From contig NZ_CP045324.1 in the NCBI RefSeq assembly GCF_009363275.1, forward strand, positions 2,170,001-2,234,000: DNA of 64,000 nt, given 5' to 3'. A program made the position numbers and the translations under genes. This DNA is from Marinobacter sp. THAF197a. Its GTDB lineage: Bacteria > Pseudomonadota > Gammaproteobacteria > Pseudomonadales > Oleiphilaceae. Positions 34,429 to 42,969 of the stretch are shown one piece after another (within the stretch, counting starts at the first letter, position 1; each line of letters begins with the position of its first letter). The notes under the pieces were generated by a model. That model worked only from the letters and a program-made list of their open reading frames with translations, did no database searches and had not been told where the DNA came from.

Positions 34429-35366
34429 TGGAGCCAAAGGCCCATCACGTTATTATCGGACTGTTCACGCTGGCTGCAGTGACGGCTGCTTTACTGTTTG
34501 CGCTCTGGCTGGGCAAGTCCACCGCAGACCGCGAGTGGGCGTACTACCAGATAGGTTTTGATCATCCGGTGGGCGGGCTTTCAAAAGGCAATCCTGTGCT
34601 CTATAGCGGCGTTCCGGTTGGCGATGTTCTCGAGCTGTCTCTGGCACCAGACAACCCTGCCCATGTTCGGGTGCTGGTGCGTGTGGATCGGGACATTCCG
34701 GTTCGTGAGAACACCCGGGCGGAGCTGGTTCTTGCCAATATTACCGGCAGCATGAGTGTCCAGTTCACCGGCGGCACAACCGACAGCCAGGTACTTCAGG
34801 GTAACCGTGATAACCCACCGCTCATCAATGCACAGCCATCGGCGTTTTCCAACCTGCTAAACAACGGTGAGGCCATAATCTCCAGTGCAGAACAACTGTT
34901 AACCAGCATGAACCGCTTGCTTGCGTCGGAGAATCTGGAGAACGTCTCGGCCATTCTGGACAACACCCGCCTGGCAACGGAATCATTGCTCGCCAATCGG
35001 GAAGAGTTACTTGCCCTGATGGCTCAGTTCGACACGGCCGCTATCCGCGCCGAGGAAGCCGCGATCAAGGTTTCTGATACATCGGACCGGGCGCGCCAAA
35101 CCCTGGAGCAGGAAATTGCGCCGGTTCTGGAATCCATGACCCAGGCCCTGTCCACCTTGCAGCCTACCCTGAGCCGGTTGGACCGACTGACCGAAGACAA
35201 CGAACAGGTGTTGGATGCCGGGATTCAAGGCCTGGGTGACATCACACCGGTACTTCGCGAAATGCGCAACACTCTTCGCAACCTGAATTCCTTTACCCGC
35301 AGACTCGACGCAGACCCAATAGGCACCCTTCGTGGCGGCCCCAACCTCCAGGAATTTGAGCAATGA
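34428..35366 (+). CDS. MlaD/MCE-domain substrate-binding protein
   Basis: The MCE protein that carries lipid between the permease and periplasmic partners. The 312-residue product has one N-terminal membrane helix (VIIGLFTLAAVTAALLFALWLG) and one MCE domain at about 40-115 (FDHPVGGLSKGNPVLYSGVPVGDVL, with VQFTGGT at the end). A long alpha-helical tail (about 140-300) is rich in heptads, as in longer MCE proteins that form tunnels. Its stop overlaps the next start by four bases. Confidence 0.9.
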   Translation: MEPKAHHVIIGLFTLAAVTAALLFALWLGKSTADREWAYYQIGFDHPVGGLSKGNPVLYSGVPVGDVLELSLAPDNPAHVRVLVRVDRDIPVRENTRAELVLANITGSMSVQFTGGTTDSQVLQGNRDNPPLINAQPSAFSNLLNNGEAIISSAEQLLTSMNRLLASENLENVSAILDNTRLATESLLANREELLALMAQFDTAAIRAEEAAIKVSDTSDRARQTLEQEIAPVLESMTQALSTLQPTLSRLDRLTEDNEQVLDAGIQGLGDITPVLREMRNTLRNLNSFTRRLDADPIGTLRGGPNLQEFEQ

Positions 35367-35986
35367 CAATCGGCCTCCGCCGGCTGGCGGTTTATATCTC
35401 CGCAGCCACGCTAACGACTGCCTGCACCGTGTTCCCAACACCAGAACCGCCACGGGCTATGGATCTTGCCCCGTACGCTTCCGAGCCAATGCGGGAAACT
35501 CCCCGGCCGGTTTCGCTAAGAATAGATACCCCGCTGGCTTCAGACCCTCTGGACAGCGCAAGGGTCTTGCTTAAACCTTCGCTTTATGAGTTCCAGGCGT
35601 TACCTGCAGTTCGCTGGCGTGACAGCATTCCGGTGGTGGTCCGAGACTATCTGATACAGAGTTTTCGTTTCAACAGCGGGTTTGACAATGTTGTCACTGA
35701 CACCAGTCCGGCGTTCGCCAGCCATACCCTGATTTCCGAACTATCGGCCTTTCATGCTGAGAACAGGCAGGATCAGGGTGTTACGGTGGTGATGGAGTTA
35801 CATGCAGAGATCATGGGCAATCGCACCCGGAGAAGCCTTTGCAGCAAAAGCCAACGGGTGGAGCAGCGAGCTGAGAGCGCCTCAGTGGATGCCTTGATGG
35901 AGGCTTTCAGTGAGAGTTCCCGGGCGCTGGCCGAAGCCACGAATCGCTGGGCGTACGCCTGTCTGGCCGAAGCCAGACAACGCTAG
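35363..35986 (+). CDS. ABC-type transport auxiliary lipoprotein (PqiC/DUF330-like)
   Basis: A 207-residue probable lipoprotein with a hydrophobic leader (VYISAATLTTAC) and a suboptimal lipobox (TTAC). The rest matches the auxiliary-lipoprotein type that accompanies MCE transporters (SVDALMEAFSESSRALAEATN helix near the end, IDTPLASDPLDSARVLLK at the start). In E. coli, PqiC sits in the outer membrane and contacts an MCE protein. The start (ATG 35363) overlaps the MCE stop. It completes the STAS-permease/ATPase/MCE/lipoprotein set, distinct from the classic mlaFEDCB order. Confidence 0.82.
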   Translation: MTIGLRRLAVYISAATLTTACTVFPTPEPPRAMDLAPYASEPMRETPRPVSLRIDTPLASDPLDSARVLLKPSLYEFQALPAVRWRDSIPVVVRDYLIQSFRFNSGFDNVVTDTSPAFASHTLISELSAFHAENRQDQGVTVVMELHAEIMGNRTRRSLCSKSQRVEQRAESASVDALMEAFSESSRALAEATNRWAYACLAEARQR

Positions 35987-35997
35987 TACCGGAAACG

Positions 35998-36552
35998 TCA
36001 GTGATCGTTATCCGGGAACAGGTCGGGCCAGGCCGCCTGCAGGTACAGCACCATTGACCATAGCGTAAGAACCGCCGCCAGATACAACAGCCCGATCGAA
36101 ACATACGCCAGCAGCTGCCCTGGCGGGAACGCCAAAAGCCCAACAATGGCGACCATCTGGGCGGTGGTTTTTATCTTGCCGATATAGGAAACCGCGACAC
36201 TGGCCCGGCTACCCATTTCCGCCATCCATTCCCGCAACGCTGAAATAACAATCTCCCGCCCGATAATAATCGTAGCGGGAATGGTCATCAGCACCGCAGC
36301 ATGTTCTTCAATCAATACCGCCAATGCCACCGCCACCATGAGCTTGTCTGCCACCGGGTCCAGAAACGCACCAAATGGCGTGCTCTGGTCAAGCTTTCGG
36401 GCCAGGTAACCATCCAGCCAGTCGGTAATTCCCGCCAGCGCGAAGATAACGGCACTGGCCATGTAGCTCCATTGCATGGGCAGATAGAAAACAACCACGA
36501 ACACCGGAATCATCACGATGCGAGACATGGTCAGTACGTTGGGTAAATTCAT
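35998..36552 (-). CDS. pgsA: CDP-diacylglycerol-glycerol-3-phosphate 3-phosphatidyltransferase
   Basis: PgsA makes phosphatidylglycerophosphate from CDP-diacylglycerol and glycerol 3-phosphate in the inner membrane. The 184-residue product has the CDP-alcohol phosphotransferase motif, read DGYLAR, then G, then DPVAD, with all aspartates present, and about four membrane segments. I chose ATG 36552 (MNLPNVLTMSR) with AGGAA six bases upstream; an earlier ATG at 36567 overlaps uvrC. It follows uvrC by seven bases on the same strand, the order known in gammaproteobacteria. Its usual tRNA-Gly neighbour is about 5.5 kb away. Confidence 0.96.
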   Translation of the reverse strand: MNLPNVLTMSRIVMIPVFVVVFYLPMQWSYMASAVIFALAGITDWLDGYLARKLDQSTPFGAFLDPVADKLMVAVALAVLIEEHAAVLMTIPATIIIGREIVISALREWMAEMGSRASVAVSYIGKIKTTAQMVAIVGLLAFPPGQLLAYVSIGLLYLAAVLTLWSMVLYLQAAWPDLFPDNDH

Positions 36553-36559
36553 GGTGTTC

Positions 36560-38383
36560 CTATTCATCGTGCAATGCTGCGTATATGGATTCAGCCAGTG
36601 ACTTGCTGATGCCTTGCACTTTGGTCATTTCATCCACACTGGCTTTGCGAATTTCCTGTATGCCGCCAAAGTAACGGATAAGTTCCCTGCGACGCTTGGG
36701 CCCAACCCCTTCGATACCTTCAAGGGTGGACTGCCGACGTTTTTTGTCCCGGCGAGCGCGATGGCCGGTAATGGCAAATCGGTGGGATTCATCCCGAATA
36801 TGCTGAATCAGATGCAGCGCCGGCGAGTCAGCGGGCACCCGGAAAACATCGCCGGTCATGGCATCAATCAGCTGCTCCATTCCCGCCCGGCGGGTCACAC
36901 CTTTGGCAACGCCAATCAGCGGAATGTCAGAGATCCCAAGTTCTTCAAACACTTCCCGGGCAATGTTCAACTGCCCTTTACCACCGTCGATAAACACCAG
37001 ACTCGGGCGTTTGCCCTCACCGTTAACCAGCCGGCGATAACGGCGTGTCAGCACCTGGCGCATGGCGGCATAATCGTCACCAGCAGTCACACCCTCAATG
37101 TTGTAAAGCCGGTAATCGCTCTTCAGGGGCCCATTCTCGTCGAAAACCACACAAGATGCGACGGTATTTTCCCCGTGGCTGTGGCTGACGTCGAAACACT
37201 CCATTCGCGCCGGCGTTTCTGCCAGCTCCAGCAGGTCCCGCAGGGCGAGCAATCGCCGGTACACGGTTTCCTTGCTGGCTAAATGGGTCAGCAGAGTCTG
37301 GCGGGCGTTCGTCATGGCCAGCTCCAGCCAGCGGCGGCGTTCACCACGTACATTGCCACGGATACGGGTTTCCCGATTGGCGGCCTCACTCAGGGCTTCT
37401 GCCAGCAGCGCCTCTCCTTCAACCGCCACAGGCACCAGAATATCCCTTGGAATCTCCCGGCGGGTATCGCCGCCAAAATAGTACTGGCCCAGAAACGCCG
37501 CCAGCAACTCACCTTCGGACTGCTCCAGTGAAAAGCGGGGGAAATAGTCCTTGGTACCCAGAACCCGGCCACCGCGAACGATGATCACCACCACACACAC
37601 CACACCGGCATCCTGGGCAATCGCAATAACATCAGCATCACCACCCTCACCGTCTACCGATTGCTGCTCCTGTACATGGCGCAGATGGTTGATCTGATCC
37701 CGGTAAGCGGCTGCTTTCTCGAATTCCAGGTTCTTCGATGCCGCTTCCATGGCATTCATCAGGTCATGGATGATGGCCGGGTTCTTACCCTCCAGAAACA
37801 TGGTGGCGTGGCGAATATCCTGCTGGTAGTCCTCTGGGCTGATGTACTCCACGCAAGGTGCGGTACAGCGGTTTATCTGGTATTGCAGGCAAGGACGATT
37901 CCTGTTTCTGAAATAGCTTTCACTACAGGACCTTATACGGAAAACCTTCTGTAGAACATTAAGACTTTCCTTGACCGCCCCGGAGCTAGGGAACGGCCCA
38001 AACCAGGTGCCACCCCCCTTCTTGGTACGCCCCCGCCGGAACGTCAGCGACGGGTAATCACTGTGGGACGACAGATAGATATAGGGGTAGGACTTATCAT
38101 CCCGAAGCAGGATGTTGTAGGGCGGCCGCAGGGATTTGATCAGGTTCTGTTCAAGCAACAGCGCTTCGGTTTCACTGCCGGTAATAGTGACTTCGATGGA
38201 GGCAATCTTGCCCACCAGGGCCTCGGTTTTCGGGGCCAGGCCGGTTTTGCGGAAATAACTGCTGACGCGTTTCTTGAGGTTGCGGGCTTTGCCCACGTAG
38301 AGCACGCCGCCGGTGTCATCGTACATACGATAAACGCCGGGGAGCTCGGTCAGTTGCTTCAGGAAGTCTTTGCTGTCAAACAT
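36560..38383 (-). CDS. uvrC: Excinuclease ABC subunit C
   Basis: UvrC makes both incisions of nucleotide excision repair in the UvrABC complex. The 607-residue product has a GIY-YIG nuclease domain (about 10-95; PGVYRMYD, LYVGKARNLKKRVSSYF), a UVR motif near 200-240 and the RNase H-like endonuclease domain (CFDVSHSHGENTVASCVVF, FIDGGKGQL). Tandem helix-hairpin-helix motifs end the protein (EGIEGVGPKRRRELIRYFG). I chose ATG 38383 (MFDSKDF); the frame runs to 38431, but the extension does not fit the family. It lies between gacA and pgsA, the conserved order. Confidence 0.97.
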   Translation of the reverse strand: MFDSKDFLKQLTELPGVYRMYDDTGGVLYVGKARNLKKRVSSYFRKTGLAPKTEALVGKIASIEVTITGSETEALLLEQNLIKSLRPPYNILLRDDKSYPYIYLSSHSDYPSLTFRRGRTKKGGGTWFGPFPSSGAVKESLNVLQKVFRIRSCSESYFRNRNRPCLQYQINRCTAPCVEYISPEDYQQDIRHATMFLEGKNPAIIHDLMNAMEAASKNLEFEKAAAYRDQINHLRHVQEQQSVDGEGGDADVIAIAQDAGVVCVVVIIVRGGRVLGTKDYFPRFSLEQSEGELLAAFLGQYYFGGDTRREIPRDILVPVAVEGEALLAEALSEAANRETRIRGNVRGERRRWLELAMTNARQTLLTHLASKETVYRRLLALRDLLELAETPARMECFDVSHSHGENTVASCVVFDENGPLKSDYRLYNIEGVTAGDDYAAMRQVLTRRYRRLVNGEGKRPSLVFIDGGKGQLNIAREVFEELGISDIPLIGVAKGVTRRAGMEQLIDAMTGDVFRVPADSPALHLIQHIRDESHRFAITGHRARRDKKRRQSTLEGIEGVGPKRRRELIRYFGGIQEIRKASVDEMTKVQGISKSLAESIYAALHDE

Positions 38384-38402
38384 CCCGACAATTTCTTCGG
38401 GT

Positions 38403-39062
38403 TCAGACCTTGTCGGCATCCAGCAACCCAAGCCGTACCGCCATCAGGGCCAACTCGACATCGCTGGAGATCTCGAGCTTCTCGAAAATACGATAGCGGT
38501 AACTGTTGACGGTTTTCGGGCTCAGGCAGAGCTTGTCGGAAATGTCCTGTACTTTCTGGCAATCCACCACCATCATGGCGATCTGCATCTCCCGCTCAGA
38601 CAACCGCTCGAACCGGGAGAGCTCCCCGTCTTCCTCTCGGTCACCACCCAGCGTTTTGAGGGCCATTTTCTGGGCGATTTCCGGGCTGATGTATCTCTGG
38701 CCGGAGTGGGCCTTGCGAATAGCCCGCACCATCTCCTGGATATCAGCACCCTTGGTGATATACGCAGTGGCGCCACTCTGCATGACACGGGCGGGGTATG
38801 GGTCGTCGGCACAGGCCGTTACAACAATCACCCGGATGGAATCATCAATACGCAGTATTCGCCGGGTTGCTTCGAGACCACCAATGCCAGGCATCCGAAT
38901 GTCCATCAGGACAATATCCGGGCGGTCCTTGCGCACAAACTCAATCGCATCCTCACCGGATGAGGCCTGGCCAATCGCTTCAATATCGGGATTGTCAGCC
39001 AACATGCGGGTTATACCGGAGCGCACCAGCTCGTGATCATCAACAACCAGTACCCTGATCAA
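38403..39062 (-). CDS. gacA: GacA/UvrY response regulator
   Basis: The NarL/FixJ-type response regulator of the Gac/Rsm (BarA/UvrY) global system, which activates small RNAs that titrate RsmA/CsrA. The 219-residue product has a receiver domain with phosphorylation Asp54 (IVLMDIRMPG) and a C-terminal LuxR-type HTH (LSEREMQIAMMVVDCQ, LCLSPKTVNSYRYRIFEKL). Adjacent uvrC downstream, 19 bases away, confirms it as the GacA/UvrY orthologue. The cognate sensor is not in this window. Confidence 0.96.
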   Translation of the reverse strand: MIRVLVVDDHELVRSGITRMLADNPDIEAIGQASSGEDAIEFVRKDRPDIVLMDIRMPGIGGLEATRRILRIDDSIRVIVVTACADDPYPARVMQSGATAYITKGADIQEMVRAIRKAHSGQRYISPEIAQKMALKTLGGDREEDGELSRFERLSEREMQIAMMVVDCQKVQDISDKLCLSPKTVNSYRYRIFEKLEISSDVELALMAVRLGLLDADKV

Positions 39063-39134
39063 ATGTCACCTCGCCATCAGGTATGAAAAAAACAGACTGA
39101 TTGTAACGTTTAGGAAAGCCGACGGGTAGGCACC

Positions 39135-39150
39135 GCAGGCAAAAGCCTGC
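39135..39150. terminator. Possible hairpin after the yheU-like gene
   Basis: GCAGGC, an AAAA loop and GCCTGC form a 6-base stem just past the stop of the minus-strand yheU-like gene and before gacA. No T-tract follows on the minus strand, so it is a weak terminator candidate. Confidence 0.35.
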
Positions 39151-39170
39151 AGACAAACCAATAAAAGCTT

Positions 39171-39431
39171 TCAGACTTCGGCGGAAGGGCTACCAAGGCC
39201 AGCAGTGTTCTCGACGGGGTCAAACCAGACCACCAGATCGCCCCGGCGCACGGCAGACAGCACCCGCTCCCGCTCTGCCAGTGGACTCTCGGTGTCATTC
39301 AACCCGTGGTAACGTGTGCAGTACTCCTCAGCCAGCCCTTGCAGCTGGTCTTCGGTCAGCAACTCGGCGTCCACCACAAATTTCTCTTCCCGGGGGTCCG
39401 CTTCCGGCTGCCGCGCTGCTTCGTCACTCAT
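39171..39431 (-). CDS. YheU-family small protein
   Basis: A small acidic protein of 86 residues whose core (LTEDQLQGLAEEYCTRYHG, VLSAVRRGDLVVWFDPVENT) aligns with the E. coli YheU family (pattern: leucine-rich start, E/D-rich middle, then VRRGD and a V-W-D strand). No molecular function is known for the family. An acidic, unstructured first 20 residues (MSDEAARQPEADPREEK) lies ahead of the domain. Terminal ends near the gacA-uvrC operon. Confidence 0.7.
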   Translation of the reverse strand: MSDEAARQPEADPREEKFVVDAELLTEDQLQGLAEEYCTRYHGLNDTESPLAERERVLSAVRRGDLVVWFDPVENTAGLGSPSAEV

Positions 39432-39504
39432 AAAACCTCCAATCAGTCGCTGTATGTTACGGTTTTATGGCGACAATCAGAACCCCCGCTGTTGGAGACA
39501 CATG

Positions 39505-41124
39505 CTATTGTTCCGCATACCGGGTTCGAAAGCCGGAGGCCAGCTGCCGCATAGACACAGACTCCTGCCTGAGCGACTCACTCACCCGACGCGCATTGTC
39601 CACGTTCTCCGTCAGAGTGTCAGCGCTGGCAGACAATGAGACAGCCCGGCGGCCTACCCTGCCGATCTCCTCGTGCTGAAGGGCAATGGAACTACGGATA
39701 TGATCGCTGTGCTGCTCCAACTCATCGAACTGGTTTTTAAGTCGCTCCAGGTGAGTTTTAAGCGCCAGGAGGTTGGTCTGGTTCAATTCCCCCGCCTCTC
39801 GCATTTCCGCCAGAAGCCCATCGACACTACCAACGCCTGTTACAAGGTCCTGCACCCACTGGCGGATGTTGCTGGTGGACTCCGCCGTCCTTCGGGACAG
39901 CGTGCGCACTTCGTCTGCAACCACCGCAAATCCCCGACCATGCTCACCGGCCCTCGCAGCTTCTATAGCGGCGTTAAGCGCCAGCAAATTGGTTTGTTCC
40001 GCAATATCGGCAATCACACCGATTACCTGTTCGATCTTGCCCGTCGAGTCATTAAGAGCGTGAATGGACTCGGAGACTCGCGCTATCACCTCAACCGTAT
40101 GCTCTGCCGCCTGCTCGCTATTCCGCAAACCGCCCTGCACTTCCACATTGGCAACCACGGCCTGCCGGACAGTGACGGCCGACAGCTCTGTGGCTTGCTC
40201 AATCTGTGATGCCTGGTCAGCAATTGAGGTCATCGACGCACTGACATCACCGATCTGTTGTCCCGTTTCCTCTGAGGCACGCTGCAAGGCTTCAGCCCCT
40301 TCATCAAGCGCCGCAGAACGCTCGTCCAGGCCGGCCGCTGCACGACGGATATCGCCAATGAAACCCTCAAATCGGCGCACAAGGCTTTCCAGCGCGCCGG
40401 CAACGCCTGCCACTTCGTCGCGGCCGCCCACCTCCGGCGTTCGTGACAAGTCAGACTCGGCCTCCATTGCCATCAGTTCCCGCTCCATGTATTGCAGCCG
40501 CAGAATGACCGAATGCCTGAGCCACAGGGTCATGGCCACGACCACCACAAGGAACGCCAGTGAGCCCCCAAACAGAACAACTCTCTGGCCCGAGAGGAAC
40601 GCCAGCAAATCATCGGCGCCAGCTGACACGTCGTCCCGACTGGCAGCCTGTTGATGATTTATTGCTTCGAGCATTGGCTCCAACGCTGGAAACAGCTGAA
40701 AATCGACCACCTGGCCTACCCGGTAGTAACTTTTCTCTTCAACACCCTTGCCCATGTCGCCCACCAGAGCCAACACCCGATCAAACTCGCCTTGATGATC
40801 AACAGCCCAGCTGCGCAAACGCTCAGCTCCTTGCACGCGTTTCCAATGGTCCCGCAAAGCGGTGTCCAGATAGTCAAACTCCGTCTCGATCTCATCCCAT
40901 AACAGTAACTGCGCCTTTATCTTGAAAGCGAGGTCCTGAAGCCGGCGATGATCCTGCTCAAGATCCATAAGCACCCAGGTGTCCTGAAGATTGTTGCGCA
41001 TGAGATTCTCGGAGGCATCCTCGGCCTTGAGAATGATTATCCAGGAAAGAACCGCCAGGCCTGTGACGGCAATAAGAGAAAGGACAGCAAAGAACAGGAT
41101 GCGGGCTCGAACGGTGGACAGCAT
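39505..41124 (-). CDS. Methyl-accepting chemotaxis protein
   Basis: A chemoreceptor of 539 residues. It has two membrane segments (about 9-31, LFFAVLSLIAVTGLAVLSWII, and about 183-205, VVLFGGSLAFLVVVVAMTLWL). They enclose a helical periplasmic ligand domain of about 150 residues. A HAMP-like linker and the conserved signalling hairpin IAEQTNLLALNAAIEAARAG follow at about 380-400. The C-terminus has no CheR-tethering pentapeptide. The ligand is unknown. It is divergent from azlC. Confidence 0.92.
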   Translation of the reverse strand: MLSTVRARILFFAVLSLIAVTGLAVLSWIIILKAEDASENLMRNNLQDTWVLMDLEQDHRRLQDLAFKIKAQLLLWDEIETEFDYLDTALRDHWKRVQGAERLRSWAVDHQGEFDRVLALVGDMGKGVEEKSYYRVGQVVDFQLFPALEPMLEAINHQQAASRDDVSAGADDLLAFLSGQRVVLFGGSLAFLVVVVAMTLWLRHSVILRLQYMERELMAMEAESDLSRTPEVGGRDEVAGVAGALESLVRRFEGFIGDIRRAAAGLDERSAALDEGAEALQRASEETGQQIGDVSASMTSIADQASQIEQATELSAVTVRQAVVANVEVQGGLRNSEQAAEHTVEVIARVSESIHALNDSTGKIEQVIGVIADIAEQTNLLALNAAIEAARAGEHGRGFAVVADEVRTLSRRTAESTSNIRQWVQDLVTGVGSVDGLLAEMREAGELNQTNLLALKTHLERLKNQFDELEQHSDHIRSSIALQHEEIGRVGRRAVSLSASADTLTENVDNARRVSESLRQESVSMRQLASGFRTRYAEQ

Positions 41125-41281
41125 GACAACTCCAGACGGGAAGGTACCCGTGGAGGGTATGCCTGTTTTATGACGCTTTTATTTCATCTTTTGCGTCAAA
41201 TACTTGATTGCGCCTTTTGGCGCACTTCAAAACCCTGTTCCAATTCACTATCATCGCCACTTTCATAACGTTTGGATGCTA

Positions 41282-41986
41282 ATGAACCAGGACACCTTCC
41301 GACTGACACTGCCGATCCTGTTTGGTTATCTGCCCTTGGGCATGGCCTTCGGCGTGCTGTTCACCACACAGCTGGATTATGCCTGGTGGGTTGCGCCCCT
41401 GATGGGCCTGGTTATCTATGCAGGGTCTGGCCAGATACTCGCTGTCAGCCTGCTGGCCGCAAGTGCCGGACTACTGGAAGTGGCTGTTGCCATGTTCGTA
41501 CTTAACGCCAGGCACCTGTTTTATGGGCTTTCTCTTTTGGGGCAGTTCCGCGGTGCCGGCTGGCGCAAGGGCTATCTGATTTTCGGTCTCACCGATGAAA
41601 CCTACTCGCTGCTTACCAGCAGGCCAAGGACACCTGATCGCCAACACGAACAAGCCATTGATTTCAGAATTACGCTGTTCAACCAGCTTTATTGGATAAC
41701 GGGCTGTGCCATTGGTGCCCTGCTTGGTGAGCTGGTCGCTTTCGACAGCACCGGTATTGAGTTTGCCCTGGTAGCGCTGTTCATCGTTCTGACCATCGAG
41801 CAATACAAGGCCTTGGGCAACACCTTTCCGCTCTGGGCAGGCGCACTGGCGGCGGGCCTGGCCATGTTGCTGGTACCGCCAGCCCATCAGTTGATCGCAG
41901 CGATTACCCTGGTCACAACCACCCTGCTACTCCACTACTGGAAGCTACACAAACGCACAAATAGCGGTGAGGTAAGCCATGGCTGA
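41282..41986 (+). CDS. azlC: AzlC-family branched-chain amino-acid exporter, large subunit
   Basis: AzlC, together with AzlD, forms an inner-membrane exporter of branched-chain amino acids or analogues. The 234-residue product opens DTFRLTLPILFGYLPLGMAF, the family's conserved start. It has about five to six further membrane helices (for example LEVAVAMFVLNARHLFYGLSLL). ATG 41282 is preferred, with TTGGA six bases upstream; ATG 41276 two codons earlier is also possible. It overlaps azlD by eight bases. Confidence 0.92.
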   Translation: MNQDTFRLTLPILFGYLPLGMAFGVLFTTQLDYAWWVAPLMGLVIYAGSGQILAVSLLAASAGLLEVAVAMFVLNARHLFYGLSLLGQFRGAGWRKGYLIFGLTDETYSLLTSRPRTPDRQHEQAIDFRITLFNQLYWITGCAIGALLGELVAFDSTGIEFALVALFIVLTIEQYKALGNTFPLWAGALAAGLAMLLVPPAHQLIAAITLVTTTLLLHYWKLHKRTNSGEVSHG

Positions 41987-42314
41987 GCAGTATTATCTGG
42001 CGGCCTTCATTGCGGTGTCTGCCGGTGCAACCTTTGCAACCCGTGTGGTGCCGTTTCTTTTTTTCGAGCGCCACACCGAGCACCCCCTGGTAAAGCATAT
42101 CGGGCGCTTTCTACCGGCAGCTGTAATGGCGTTGCTTGCAATGATTTTTCTTCAGAGGTCGGCAAACTGGAGCGCCAGCGCGCCAGGGTTGGACGCCTTG
42201 GTTCCAGGGTTGCTGGTGGTCATCATTCACTTGTGGCAGCGTAACGCGCTTCTCTCCATAGCCGCGGGTACTGCCGCATACATGACCATTCAGCAAGCAG
42301 GCTGGCTTACCTAG
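41979..42314 (+). CDS. azlD: AzlD-family small subunit
   Basis: The small partner of AzlC. The 111-residue product has about four membrane helices, with family motifs FATRVVPFLFF, FLPAAVMALLAMIFL and VPGLLVVIIHLWQRNALLSIAAGTAAYM. It starts within the end of azlC (ATG 41979), indicating coupled translation. A hairpin follows directly after the stop. Confidence 0.92.
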   Translation: MAEQYYLAAFIAVSAGATFATRVVPFLFFERHTEHPLVKHIGRFLPAAVMALLAMIFLQRSANWSASAPGLDALVPGLLVVIIHLWQRNALLSIAAGTAAYMTIQQAGWLT

Positions 42315-42316
42315 TG

Positions 42317-42348
42317 TCCCGTCTGGCTAATTCCTTAACCAGACGGGA
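42317..42348. terminator. Terminator-like hairpin between azlD and DUF1330 gene
   Basis: TCCCGTCTGG (42317-42326) and CCAGACGGGA (42339-42348) are perfect 10-base arms with a 12-base loop. It lies between convergent stops, so it probably ends transcription from both sides, although the T-tract is weak. Confidence 0.65.
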
Positions 42349-42355
42349 TGCCAGA

Positions 42356-42760
42356 TCAGGGCGTACCTTCAACATTGGCAACGAGCCTGGAATCTTCCAG
42401 CGCCGCCGTGCGGTGCTTGACCACACCTTTATATTCCGGGCTTTCAATCATGGCCAGAAAGGCATTGATCGACGGGTAGCGCACCAGCAAGACCTGATCC
42501 CAGGACTCATCGGGCGGAGCAATCAGCGAACCTACAGAGCGGCCCGACCAGATCACTTCCGCACCAACGGTGCGAACGCATTCCGCAGCTTCTTCCATAT
42601 ATCGCTTGTAGGCATCACGGCCTGAACAATCGTGAGCGTCATCCTGGTAAGCAGCCCGGTCGCGAAACCTTAAAAGATTCAGCATCACGACGGGCTGATC
42701 TTTGGGGGTTTCCTGCAAAACTTTGCGGAGCTCTTCCTGAGATGGATTGATGGTCGCCAT
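42356..42760 (-). CDS. DUF1330 domain-containing protein
   Basis: A 134-residue protein of the DUF1330/dimeric alpha-beta barrel type (VVMLNLLRFRDRA, AYKRYMEEAAECVRTVGAEVIWSG, DQVLLVRYPSINAFLAMIESPEY). Such small ferredoxin-like barrels often form dimers with a ligand cavity. No function is assigned to this family member. It is convergent with azlD. Confidence 0.85.
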   Translation of the reverse strand: MATINPSQEELRKVLQETPKDQPVVMLNLLRFRDRAAYQDDAHDCSGRDAYKRYMEEAAECVRTVGAEVIWSGRSVGSLIAPPDESWDQVLLVRYPSINAFLAMIESPEYKGVVKHRTAALEDSRLVANVEGTP

Positions 42761-42969
42761 GTTTGTCCCTGTTCATGAATGCTGAAGCGTTACTGTATAT
42801 CAAACCTGTGTAACCAACAGTAAACCAATTTTCGGGAATATGCACCAGCTGACTACGACCGACTTAAACAAGAACACCCCGTAAAGTCGCCACGGCAATC
42901 GTAGATCAGGGGTTCAGCCCAGGATCGCTACAAGCCGAATGAAACTAACCCCCAAGCAGCGCTAAAACG

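Noticed and set aside
41065..41124. Possible sigma-28 promoter of the chemoreceptor gene (TAAA-N15-GCATACCC, minus strand, upstream of 41124)
   Set aside because: The -10 half matches the consensus poorly, unlike those before flgM and cheV.
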